DNA of 64,000 nt from Kitagawia praeruptora (Eukaryota; Streptophyta; Magnoliopsida; Apiales; Apiaceae), in contig CM075344.1 in NCBI GenBank assembly GCA_037693485.1, positions 112,353,001 through 112,417,000 on the forward strand, given 5' to 3'. Below are positions 12,331-23,408 of this stretch, in pieces. The notes under the pieces are model-generated. The model was not told where the DNA came from and made no database searches. It saw nothing but the letters and a program-made list of their open reading frames with translations. Made by a program: the position numbers and the translations under genes. Position 1 is the first letter of the stretch; the number at the start of each line of letters is the position of its first letter.

Positions 12331-12725
12331 GAGGAATTTCCACGTACCCACAGGTATTTATTTCAATCATTCCTAATTTTTTAGGAATTTTCTTTCACCC
12401 ACAGATATTTTCCTTCATTTTTCCTAATAATTTAGGAATTTTTATGTACCCACAGGTATTTTTCTACATTTTACCTAATAATTTAGGAATTTTTATGTAC
12501 CCACAAGTATTTTTCGAAATTTTTTCTAATAATTTAGGAATTTTTATGCACCCAAAGGTATTTTTCGTAATTTTTCCTTATAATTTTGGAATTTTTATGT
12601 ACCCACAGGTATTTTCCGTAATTTATCCTGATAATTTAGGAAATTTTTTGTACCCACAAGTATTTTCCTTAATTATTCCTAATAATTTAGGAATTTTTAT
12701 GTATCAAGAGGTATTTTTCGTCAAA
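12331..12725. repeat. 51-bp tandem repeat array, about eight copies
   Basis: A unit with GGAATTTTTATGTACCCACA, then GTATTTTTC and CCTAATAATTTA recurs every 51 bp. Because 51 is a multiple of three, one plus-strand frame runs through it, with the 17-residue period MYPQVFFxIxPNNLGIF. The frame is probably a by-product of the period, not a gene. It lies between the 3' LTR and the coding remnants of element 1. Confidence 0.85.
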
Positions 12726-13439
12726 ATGTGAAGTGCAGGGACTTTTTGTAAAATTATAAAGTGTAGGGGCTATTTTGTCAATTTGTAAACTGCAATACTC
12801 CGTTTGTAAAGTGTACAGAACTTGGGGTACCAAATTGCATTTTTGCGAAAAACAATAACCTTGGTCGACTTCAACCAGGACTTGAACGAATTAATGGCTT
12901 GTTTCGGTTGCTGGTCGAACGTAATCTCGAGCAGAAATCCTGCTCATTTCGAGCAAGATTTAGGTCGAAGCAATTTTTATTTTTTTTTTGCATTCTACCT
13001 TTTGTTTTTTATTGTTTTTTGTTTTTTTATCGCCTTTCGATCAAGGCTGGTCGAAATAAGGGTCCAATTTGCTGCTGGTCGAAGCTTTTTTCGATCAGGA
13101 TCCTGGTCTTTTTCGACCAGGATTTTGGTCGAATGAATATTTTTTTTTTGAATATTATTATTCAATAATAATATTTCTTTTGTCCAGATCTCGGATAATT
13201 TCGATCCCCAAATCGGAGGTGTCCCACTCGAATAAAATTTCAATGGAATAAAATTCGATTCGAATAATATTTTCGTAATTTTGGAGGGGCCTTCAGCCTT
13301 TATATTTTCGTAATTTAAGATCGTATTTTTGACCTTGTTAGCTCCCAAATTTATGAATTTCGTCCGAAATTGAGGTCATTCATGACTCTAGGCGCGTATA
13401 AATTTTCATTATATCATCCTCTTTTTTTTTGTGCCGTGA

Positions 13440-13965
13440 TTCGTGGTTTTTTAGATCAGGATTTCGATCAGGAATCCTAACCCCTTAGTCAGGATTTTCG
13501 ATCAGGAACCCTGACCCCTTAGTCAGGATTTTTGATCAGGAATCCTGACCCCTTAGTCAGGATTCTGATCGAAATAAGGGCCTTCCCGGCCTCTTGGTCG
13601 AAAGAATTTTCGATCAGGAATCCTGATCCCTTAGACCAGGATTCTGATCGAAATAAGGGTCTTCCCGACCTCTTGGTCGAAAGGATTTTCGATCAGGAAT
13701 CCCTACCCCTTAGACCAGGATTCTGATCTAAATAAGGGCCTTCCAGGCCTCTTGGTCGAAAGGATTTTCGATCAGGAACCCTGACCCTTAGATCAGGATT
13801 TCCGATCAAGAATCCTGACCCCTTAGTCAGGATTTTCGATCAGGAATCCTGACCCCTTAGTTAGGATTCTGATCGAAATAAGGGCCTTCCCGGCCTTTTG
13901 GTCAAAAGGATTTTTGATCAGGAATCCTGACCCCTTAGACAAGGATTCTAATCGAAATAAGGGCC
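13440..13965. repeat. Palindrome-rich tandem array of element 1
   Basis: Units containing TTCGATCAGGAATCCTGACC, CCTTAG.CAGGATTCTGATCG and AAATAAGGGCCTTCCCGGCC repeat, with long units of about 79 bp mixed with short ones of about 35 bp. Each contains complementary GATCAGGAATCCTGA-like halves and could fold into hairpins. More degenerate units reach left to about 12860. The same GGTCGA and ATCAGGATCCTG words form the 80-bp array of element 2. Confidence 0.8.
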
Positions 13966-13969
13966 TTCA

Positions 13970-16650
13970 TTTGATTGGAACGTGGCCTCTTCGAGCCTTT
14001 AGCTCCTTACAGCTAGCTTCCGTGCCTCCGTGGCATTGTTTTGCAACCAGCCATTCTCAAGTATGCTTTGATAAGATCTATCCAGCATCCTCCTATTTTG
14101 ACAAGAGCAATAAGCTAATAATTAATTATAGGGGTTCTCAGAACTTGGAAGTAGACGCTTCCAGAATGGGTTTCGACCTTTGAAGAAGCATACTAAGAGA
14201 AGGCATCGGCCTTTGTATTTCCCTCCCTTGGGATATACTCAACGTGACACTCGTCGAACTGGGCTATCGCAGCTTTCACAATCCTCAAGTACTTGGCCTT
14301 ATTATTTTCTCTAGCCTCAAACTCTCCATTGACTTGTTAGACTACCAGCTTTGAGTCTCCATAGACTTTCAGGTTCTTGACCCTCAGGGCTCTTGTCAGT
14401 CCAAGGTCGGCTATCAGAGCTTCATACTCTGCCTCGCTGTAGGTAGTTTGAAGTCCAACATCAAGGCATACTCAACTATAAATCCATCAGGGCTTTGCAG
14501 AACTAAACCTGCACCACTACTTTTTGTTTTTGATGCCCCATCAAAATAAAGCATCCAATACTCCTTCTTCTCTTCCAGGGGCTTCTCACCTTGCTAACCT
14601 TCCTGGTTTATTGCCTCTTGCCCCCCAACTTCTTGGTTTCAATGGTATATTCAACCATGAATTCAGATAGAGCCTGGGCTTTGATGGCCGTCCTAGGCTT
14701 GTACTTAACATCGAATTCTCATAGTTCGATTGCCCACTTGATGAGCCTTCAATTACATTGAACGCGGCCTATTCGAGCCTTCACTTCCTTAGAGCTAGAA
14801 GCTTGTGGTTTCATCGAACCTTATTTCTACTTAGTCTGATCAGTTGGAGTGTCCTAACCGGATGCTCAGATACTATAAACCTTGAGGTTTGGGGTGTGCC
14901 AAGTCTAAGCACCACATTTCTTTCAAATAATTCTAGCTTGTAAGAGCCTCTTTTTTGAATTATCATCCATTTCTGGCTAGTAGAATCCCAATTGGGCCAT
15001 CTTATAGGCAAGGGTCCTGCCCTCGAGTGCTGCCCACATATTTTCGCATGAGATTCTTTCAAGGATAAATTCGCGTTTTGATGTTTTAGTGTTCTTACTG
15101 ACAACTTCCATGCCTCTAAGGCATTGTCGGGTAACCAATCGATTTCCTGGTGAGCCTTTGTAGGAACTACCCAATGACTTTTCATACCTATAGGTGTTAT
15201 CATCTTTTGTATCAACGCTTCGGGTCTCCAAGACTTCGGGTCGCCAAGACTTCGGGTCTCCAAGACTTCGGGTCTCCTAGACTTGGAAGTAAGAACTTTC
15301 AACATAATTCTATATCTCTGAGGAGGCGATCATAGATAGGACATCAGCCTTTACATTTTCCTCCCTCGTAACACTCATTGAATTGAATCAAGTTTCAAAT
15401 ATTTTGTCACGGCTCCAGCCCTGGCCTTGAACTCACCATTCACTTTTGGTACTACCAATCTTGAGTCTCCACAGACTTTAAGGTTTTGAGCCTCGGGGCT
15501 CCGGCCAAACCAAGTATGGCTATCACGGCGTGGCGTTCAGCCTCATTGTTTGTTGTTGGGAGATCATGAACCCATCGGGGTATGTTCTCAATTAATTTTC
15601 TTTTTGATTCTCCATCAAAATTGATCCAATACTCCTTAAGTCCGCTTCTGGATTCTCCTTCTCTAATCATTTGCCCTCCCGGGGTACTACCTCCTGCCCC
15701 CTGACTTCTTGGTTGTCAATGGTGTATTCAACCACGAAATCAGCGAGTGCATGGGAATTCATATCAACGAAGTCTATACACATCCTTTAGTCTCCATTGG
15801 CTTTCCTGCCTCTGGGAAGCAAAGTTTCTTTTCTTCTGTTTCATCATCTCCCTATTCGGGTGGACGTCTAGTTTACATAATCAATTGGGGATCAAACCTT
15901 GGCATATCAGCTACTGTCCAGACAAACACAACACCGTTCTCATGTAAGAACACACACATTTTGCCCTTCAAGGGTTCATTCAGCAATGCCCTACGTGGGT
16001 AACTTTCCAGGTTCTTCAAAAACTAGGGGAGTGGGGACCAAGTCCTCAGCGGGCTTTCCTCTTCGTTTATCATCTTCTTGGACATCCACGTCTGCAATCG
16101 GGAGGTCCTGCCCCCCAACTCCATCTGGCCTCAAAGTGGCTGGGTAACAACTCTTTGTTATTGTTTGATTTCCCTTCTCTTCATCAACTCTATTCCATGT
16201 AGGAAATTTAATCATCATGTCTTATCTTGAGGCAACCGCCTTAAAGGCAAGCAAGCCTATCCTCCCAAGGATAACATTGTAAGTGAAGGTTGCTTTAACC
16301 AGCAAAAGGTTCGACACCTAGGCCCTCATCCTATTATCATGGATAGCTGAATAGTTTCTTAACTCTTGATTCAACTCTATCGAACCCATAGACGGGCATG
16401 TTGGAGGGGGTCAATTGAGAATTGTTGTATCCCATCTTCGAGAATGCATCATGAAACGAGATATCCACTGATGTTCCATTGTCTATCAAGACTCCTTCAC
16501 TTACGAGTTGCCTATCACAGGTGTTACGATCAATGGGCCATCAATGAACGGGGCGTAAATGCCCTTCTTAGTCCTTTAAAGGAGCCGATTAAGTTCTGGG
16601 GCAACCGAATATACCATCGTTGTGTCATGCCCCCCAGAGTTTGAGAGAAC
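13970..16650 (-). pseudogene. pol remnants of element 1, scrambled and partly duplicated
   Basis: By similarity to element 2, minus-strand fragments are protease (about 16650-16240), a piece just upstream of reverse transcriptase (16218-15991), the second RNase H (15670-15452, with TTNNEAE) and the integrase-proximal linker (15305-14811). A second copy of the RNase H segment (about 14720-14240) and of the linker (near 14000-14060) follows, so about 1.1 kb was duplicated. The core of reverse transcriptase is missing. Stops and frameshifts occur throughout. No protein is expected. Confidence 0.65.
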
Positions 16651-16668
16651 GCCTTATACTTGATTTCA

Positions 16669-19229
16669 TCAATCACGGGTTAAAATTATTTGCGCATTGG
16701 AGGATGTCATCACATGATTAGTGGGATCTCCTGCCCCATCACACACCTCGGTAGTAGGTGTCTTGAATTTCCTTGAGATATGAGCATTCATTGTCTTGTT
16801 ACTGAAGGACAAGATTGGATCGTCACGATCTCTTAGAGACATCGAGTCATCGGGATCAGCCCTCTGTGAATCAACCCTTCTCCTCCTAGGGGTATCTCTC
16901 TCGTTAATAACATAGGGGATCCTAGCCCTTGGGGGTTGTCTAGCCTGTTGTATCTCCAAGTTTTTCTTCAATTTTTGAATATGCACTTTGTGAGCGAGTA
17001 TCCTCCCTCCTGAAGTCTTGGGAGCCAATCCTTTGGATCCACGAGGCTGAGAAGGCCCTGACCCTCAGTCAAGCTCCTTGCCTGGTTCTCCATCTGAGAT
17101 TGTTATCTTCATTAGTGGATGATGAATCACCAACAATATAGGTTCTGAAAAAATCACGACTCCTTCATTGGTGTTCTAGGCCTTGTATACTCAGTGAACC
17201 TGAGTTCTTGGTTGTTCATAGGGGGAAAGTCAGAGTCTTTGCTAGTTCGGGGATACTTGTCCCTAGCATCATACTCTTGCTCCGCCCTTCTCTTCTTAGA
17301 GTTGTCGTTGTTCCAATTGCTAGTAATAGAAGTATATTTCATCATGTTGTCTTTAGCCTTAATATACTTGCTTGCTCTCGGTTGGAGCTCAGTCATGTCC
17401 TCTGGGGGATGCTTGGCTAACGTCATCTTAAAATAGACGTTTGTCGTCCTGTGCTGTAAGGCCACCATGGCTATCTTGTTCTCTAGATCAGAGATACCCA
17501 ATGTCTCCTTGGTGAATCTCTTGATGTAATCCCTCAAGTATTCATTCTTCCCTTGCACTACGTTTAGAAGAGAAACAGAACTTTTCTCATGGATTCCCCC
17601 ACTAATGAACTGGCTAATGAAAGCGTCGCTTAGCTCCTCAAAAGAGTAGATAGAGTTTGGGGGAAGACGGTTATACCAACGCTGAGCCATCCCGGCTAAG
17701 GTTTGGGGAAATGCCCTATACACTTAAAAGCGTCACTTACTAGTTGCAGAAGAAGTGCAGTTGAAAAATTTCTCATGTGATTAGCGGGATCACCCGTTCC
17801 ATCATATGCCTTAATGGTAGGCATCTTAAACTTTTTGAGATGTGAGCTCTCATCATCTTCTCAATAAACAGGGGTATAGGATTGTTAGGTTTTCCGAGCA
17901 ACACAAAATCTGCAGCCTTTGACCTAGGGGCAGCCATCCTTGGTGCTTCAGTTAAAGGGACCTCTGTCCTCCTATCCCTCCTCAGGGTCTCATCCAAATG
18001 CTCCACAGGGATTCTCTCCCTTGTTTGTGGACGTCCTTGCCTCTGCTGCTCTTTTGCGATGTCTTCTTTCAGCCTTTGAATCTCAGCCTCAAAGGTTTGG
18101 ATTCTTTCTAGGGCAGTGGTTGAGGGTCCATCGTGGATTCTTTGAGAATGCCGATGGGGTTTCCGGCTAGCTCGGCGCCTCCTCGGGGCTTCATCTCGAT
18201 TTCTTTCTTTGGAGGAAGAATCAGAGTAAGGTCCAAAGTAATCTCCAAAACTTTAGTTATGCCGAGAGCCTCCCACAAAAGGGGGGTCATATGGCTCATG
18301 AGCATGAAGTGGGGGTAGTTAGGTAGTCTAAACATAGGATTAGTATTCAAGGGGAGCGCAGTAGTCTAAACATAGGAGTAGTATTTAAGGGGCTCCATGG
18401 GATAGCGGGTGACCGCCTAGAGGGGCAATCACCATATGAAAGGTGTTCGTTCCTTGTTCCTAAGGGTTCACCACTGAAGGTAGTGACCCTCAAGTTTGAG
18501 TTCCTGTCCCCTGAAGATTCGTCTCTTGGGGCTAAATAGGAGGGATTTGCGAACCTTCCCCTTGGGGTATCGACCCTTGTCCAGTGGTTGGTGGCACAGC
18601 GGTGCTAGCATTAACCTCAGTGACCGTTGGTGTTGATCTCTGTGTATTAACCCTCGGGGGCAGGATTCCTAATCTCATGGTTGAATCAAATCATTGGACT
18701 TAGCCATAAGGATCTCTGTTCTTGGGACCCCAGTCCTTCTATGCATCTTTGAAGGCCTCTCCAAATTGACAAAGGGAATCTCTCCTATTCTTAACGTAGG
18801 AGGGCAATTTTACGTATGTTGTTCCTTCTCCAAGTCTTGTTTCAACTTTTGGATCTCGACCTCATGAGCCTTAACCTTATCTTATGTCGTTCTTGACATT
18901 CTGCCCAAAGTTTCTCAGATACGCCCGACAGTGGGTACCTTATCTGCACGCCTCTTCCTCGGGGCTCGATCTCGATCATCCTTAGATGATGAATCCTCAG
19001 TATAGGGTTCAGAATAATCTTCATACCCTCCTTCATAGACAGGCCCTAGGCCTATGATGCCTGGGGGTTTATATGGCTGGTGCACTCGATACGTGTGACC
19101 ACTTCCCCCAATGTCTCTTGTGTTTGAGGGATAGATGGGTAGCCCGTAGGCTATATTCGTTCTTGCAAGAATCACAGTGGTGGAGGTCTGTGCTACATGG
19201 GGGTAGGCCGTATCCCAGAAGGGAAACAA
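16669..19229 (-). pseudogene. gag remnants of element 1, N-terminal half present three times
   Basis: A Ty3 gag core lies at 17723-17154 (AFPQTLAGMAQRWYNRLPP, ISQFISGGIHEK, LRDYIKRF), the domain that assembles the particle. Its N-terminal neighbour, recognisable by the Pro-rich start, the Arg-rich stretch and HISRKFKTPTTEVCDGAGDP-like sequence, occurs at about 19229-18840, again at 18350-17770, and again, displaced downstream, at 17028-16669. Such triplication is not expected in an active element and points to template switching or unequal exchange. Each copy has stops. Confidence 0.62.
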
Positions 19230-19470
19230 CCACTTGAAAGGGATTCATCCCTATGGGCTGCGATCCCTCGACATGTGTTTCAGTAATTTTGGAGATTCGT
19301 CCTTGGGGTTAAGAACCCGAAATCTGGGTATCTGTCTAAGGGGTATAGACCCTTGTTCCGTAGTCACGGGTATAGAACTAACAGAAGTGCTAGTGGCGGT
19401 GTGTATAGTCACCGGTGTTCTCCGTGTGTTTATCATGGTTGATGTTGTCTTTCCCACAGACGGCACCAAA

Positions 19471-20118
19471 TGTTATGGAATAAAAACGAGGGTTTGTAAA
19501 TTGCGGCTAGGGTTTTTATGTATTAAATACAAGGGTGCGTGAGCTTCGTGCTTTAATGGCTGCTCTCGTGCTCGTGGATGAATCTGCCTTCACAAGATGC
19601 CTACGTACTTTGATGAATATCAAAGATCAAGCCAAAAATGTATTTCTTGGTGATGCCCTCGGGGCTATGGCGGCAAGGGAACACCAAGGACGTAGTGGCT
19701 TGTATGTCCTTATTCGAGGATTAAGCCTAAAACGTGGTGGATGACGTATAGAGTTGTGCCCAAAACGTAGTTCTAGAGATGATGGGTCTAACCCTTTATA
19801 TAGGCTGAGAAGCTTTAGAATTGTAGTAGGGTTAGGTGACTTGGAGGGCAAGTCAGCCTTGGGGAAGGTTCTAGACTGCTACCTTGTAGGAGTCTGTTTC
19901 CTTGTATGATTGTGTGCCTTGGAGGCTACTCTTGGTAGAGATAATATCCTTATTTGACTTGTATTTCCTAGTTGTTAATTAGCCCTTAATATTAATTACG
20001 AAATTAATATTTAATTAGGGTTTTGGGCCTCATAAATGGGCTTCATCTTTGGACCAGGTTTAGGTCTAATTAATGCAACACTAATTGTATCTTTAGGGCT
20101 TACTTTTAGCCCATATCA
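19471..20118 (-). repeat. 5' LTR of element 1 and primer-binding site
   Basis: The LTR starts TGTTATGGAATAA and ends AGCCCATATCA; it is 648 bp against 619 bp for its partner. Just left of it (about 19452-19469) the minus strand reads TGGTGCCGTCTGTGGGAA, in the place and form of a primer-binding site. I did not assign the tRNA. A minus-strand TATA-like motif lies near 19793-19805. Confidence 0.84.
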
Positions 20119-20123
20119 ATTTT

Positions 20124-21245
20124 ATATATTTGGATTTAACACAAGTATAATTATTGTTCAACAAATGGTGTTGAACTCAAAAAATTATATCTGTTGAGCA
20201 CTCGTTATAAAGGAATTTCAATTTTTCATAAAAAATGTTGCAAAAATGCTTCAATAAATTATAAAATGTTATAAATATGATTTCGTTTCCAATTATGTGT
20301 ATTCAATAAAATCTTAGCTATCATTTATTAAATGATGTGGAACCGAAGTTATGTATGTGTTTAACAAAGAAAGTTTTTAAGTATGCATTTTAGAATGTTT
20401 TTACTAAATTTAGCCCCAGCAATATATACTGAACTTCTAGAGACCTGTAACAAAACTTCACATCATTTATTACCATATTAAAATTATGTATTATATTTAA
20501 GATAATTTAAAATAATAATATATAATAATTTAAAATACTAATAACTAACTAATATTAAAAACCAATATAGCCAACTAATTTGGTAAATGTCAATGGAGAT
20601 GCTCTTATCGATTCGGTAAATTTTAAATAATCAATATTTAGCCAATTATTTTACGTAACTCCATTGGAGGTGCTCTTAATTGTGGAATGATAAAATTGTT
20701 ATTTTTTTTCTTTTGGAATACATATTATTTACGAATTTTTTTAAAAAAAATTGGGTGAAATACTCAGTCCGGTAATGGGTATTTGGGCAAATACCATGCA
20801 TAAAAGCGTATCTCAAATATCTAATTAAGAAAAGCGTGTTTCAACTTTTGAAAAAAAATTAGGTCGGATATCTAATTCTCAAAATCGTGTCTTAGATAAC
20901 AAGTCGAGAAAAGCATTTTTCAACTTTTGAAAAAAAAAATGTTTGATACCTAATTCTCAAAAATTGTATCTATGATAGCCAGCTGAGATAGGCATATTTC
21001 AACTTTCGGGAAAAAAATAGGCGGGATGCCTAATTCTCAAAAACGTATCTTACTAGTAATTTTGGTCACGTTTCTCAATATTGATATTTGGTCATCAGTT
21101 TAAAAAATTATGGTAATTTTTGTAATAAAATTTTAATTATTATTTAGTAAATGATACTGAACTTATGTTAGATGTGTATTGAATAAAAAAAAGTTTGTAA
21201 CTTAAGAAAAGTTTGTATTTGATCCCACACTTTATCAAATGTTAT
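20124..21245. repeat. AT-rich spacer with diverged repeats of about 85 bp
   Basis: Between about 20790 and 21050 the words CTAATTCTCAAAA, CGTATCT and TTTCAACTTTTGAAAAAAAA return about every 85 bp in three to four diverged copies. GGAGATGCTCTTA at about 20602-20614 and GGAGGTGCTCTTA near 20664-20676 look like ends of Tourist-type MITEs, but no partner ends were found. No gene is visible. Confidence 0.5.
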
Positions 21246-21749
21246 TGTTGTGGAACGAAAAGTTGGGTGTATTTATTGCGGAATACTAGGGTTTAGGGAA
21301 GCTTCGAGCTTTAAGGGTTGATCAAGTGTTTCGTGACTTAATTCGGGTCCTCACAAGATGCCTACGTATCTTGCAAATATCAAGAATCAAGCCAATAAAA
21401 CGTAGTTCTGTTTGTGGAGGATCAGGTCCTTATATAGGCCTCGGGGGCCTTAGAATTAGGGTTTGGTACCTTGCTAGACAAGATACCTGTTTTATGTAGA
21501 CTTCTGGATCCTTCCAAGAGGAAGGTTGATCCGTACTGGACTCATATGACTTGAGGATTACTCCTTAAAGAATTCGGGTCTTCATTGGACTCAATAACGG
21601 AGTCCTACATTGGCTGACTTATCTGATTACGAAATTATTATCATAATTAAGGTTTTGGGCCTTGTGATTGGGCTTCGACCTTGGACCATCCTAGGTTCAT
21701 TTTATGCGTCATTAAATATGTCTTTAGGGCTTACTTTCATCCCATATCA
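21246..21749 (-). repeat. 3' LTR of element 2, with polypurine tract
   Basis: The LTR runs from TGTTGTGGAACG to CCATATCA (504 bp). The next bases TTTGCCCCCCAACTTC are the complement of a polypurine tract. A minus-strand TATA-like motif occurs near 21431-21440. The first and last ~15 bp resemble the LTRs of element 1, so the two elements are related subfamilies. Confidence 0.86.
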
Positions 21750-22066
21750 TTTGCCCCCCAACTTCTAAGAAAACTGATCAGGTTTTCACTGAAGTTAAAA
21801 GGTTTATGTACACTAGTGTTTTACAGGTGTCGTCTTAAATGTAAAGTGTGGAGCGACCTACACGTTTACGACGATTTGCCTTATTCGAGGCTAACCAATT
21901 ATATTTGTGTGTAACAGAAAATTATTAATAATTTTCTTGCATCTCTCCCTTACTCACGGGTATTTTTCCACTATTTTTGAATTTATTTTTTGATATATTG
22001 ATCATATCACATTTATGCATAATTTCTGCAATTTCTCCCAAAAAATGCTATTTTTAGCAAAATTTA

Positions 22067-22770
22067 TCAGAAAATTTCGACCAGGATTCCTGGTTGAATT
22101 TTCGACCAGGATTCTGGTCGAATAAACTCAATTTTGACACTCTGGTCGATGGTACTTTGACCAGGATTCCAGATCAAACTTTCAACCAGGATCCTGGTCG
22201 ACTTAACCTCAATTATGTAGTCTGATCGATAGTATCTTGACGAGGATTCCCGGTCGAAGTTTCGATCAGGATCCTGGTCGACATAAGCCAATTTCGATAG
22301 TCTTGTCGACAACACTTCGACGAGGATTCCTGGTCGACATTTCGATCAGGATCCTGGTCGAATAAACTCAATTTTGACAGCCTGCTCGAAGGTATTTCGA
22401 CATGGATTCCTGGTCGACATTTCGATCAGGATCCTAATCGAATAAACTCAATTTTGACAGCCCGCTCGAAGGTATTTCGACATGGATTCCTGGTCGACAT
22501 TTTGATCAGGATCCTGGTCGAATAAACTCAATTTTGACAGCCTACTCGAAGGTATTTCGAAATGGATTACTGGTCGACATTTCGATCAGGATCCTGGTCG
22601 AATAAACTCAATTTTGACAGCCTGCTCGAAGGTATTTCGACATGGATTCCTGGTTGACATTTCGATCAGGATCCTGGTCGAATAAACTCAATTTTGACAG
22701 CCTGCTCGAAGGTATTTCGACATGGATTCCTGGTCGACATTTCGATCAGGATCCTGGTCGATTGAACTCA
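22067..22770. repeat. 80-bp palindrome-rich tandem array of element 2
   Basis: The words CTCAATTTTGACAG, CTCGAAGGTATTTCGACA, GGATTCCTGGTCGACATTTC and GATCAGGATCCTGGTCGA recur with an exact 80-bp step (for example 22367, 22447, 22527, 22607, 22687), giving about nine copies, the first three diverged. GGATTCCTGG and CAGGATCCTG are inverted halves of the same word, so each unit holds at least one hairpin. The array lies between the antisense gene's promoter and the 3' LTR. Retand elements of Silene are known to carry an amplified tandem repeat in the same position. Confidence 0.9.
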
Positions 22771-23163
22771 ATTTTGACAACCACTTTTGTTCATTTTCTA
22801 ATGGGACTTTTATGGGCTTACAATTTGGGCCCTCAGACTTTCTTGGGCCTTAAATTATAGATTTTGGGCTAGTCCCATCTCCAATGATTTTTAGTTAAAG
22901 AATCGATTTCCTTTAATTTCTTTTCCGAACTTTGAATTTGTAAACATATTAGGCATACCAGGCCTATTGGGCCCCAACCCTATTGCATTTCTGGATTAAT
23001 TAATCCATATACTATTATTAATATTTATTTTAGGACCTTCTAGATCTTCTAGGATCTCCTAGGTCCTTCCTTTCTTTGGGCCTATGGGCCTTTTAATGGG
23101 CCTTAACCGGCTATCATCGGTTACCTGGAACCTTAACCGGCTATTGGCCAGTTACAAAATTTC

Positions 23164-23170
23164 TATAAAA
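23164..23170 (+). promoter_or_regulatory. TATA box of the antisense gene
   Basis: TATAAAA stands about 245 bp upstream of the antisense start codon, followed within 30-40 bp by a CT-rich stretch (TTTCACTCTAATACACTC) typical of a plant transcription start. Upstream, TTAACCGGCTAT occurs twice (near 23103 and 23132) and could be a regulatory repeat. All of this is inferred from sequence pattern. Confidence 0.6.
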
Positions 23171-23408
23171 GAGTAAAGTGAGATTCATTTCTCATTTCAC
23201 TCTAATACACTCTAGTTTCCTCTAAAAATTCTCCTAAAAATTTCTCTCAAGTTAAGACGATTCTCGGTGGTTTTTTCCAGCAACTCCTTCAATTTCCGAC
23301 GAATTTCTTACCGATTTCTGGGTTTCTTTGAAGATTTCTGGGTTTTAGTTGCATCTTCATCTTCTACATTAAGATTTCTGGGCTAGAGCATTCCTCCTTT
23401 GAAGATCA

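Larger units (their letters stand above)
11358..20118 (-). mobile_element. Tat/Retand-like Ty3 retrotransposon, element 1, rearranged
   Basis: Two LTRs (11358-11976 and 19471-20118) share sequence and both end in CCATATCA. The element is flanked by the 5-bp duplication atttt (11353-11357 and 20119-20123). The primer-binding site lies left of the right LTR and the purine tract right of the left LTR, so it is transcribed on the minus strand. Interior similarity to element 2 gives gag, protease, RNase H and integrase remnants, but several are duplicated or out of place and none is open. The left third holds two tandem arrays. A 29-bp indel separates the two LTRs. Confidence 0.85.

Noticed and set aside
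12444..12731. Repeat protein MYPQVFF...
   Set aside because: The frame follows from the 51-bp repeat period; there is no promoter or start context.
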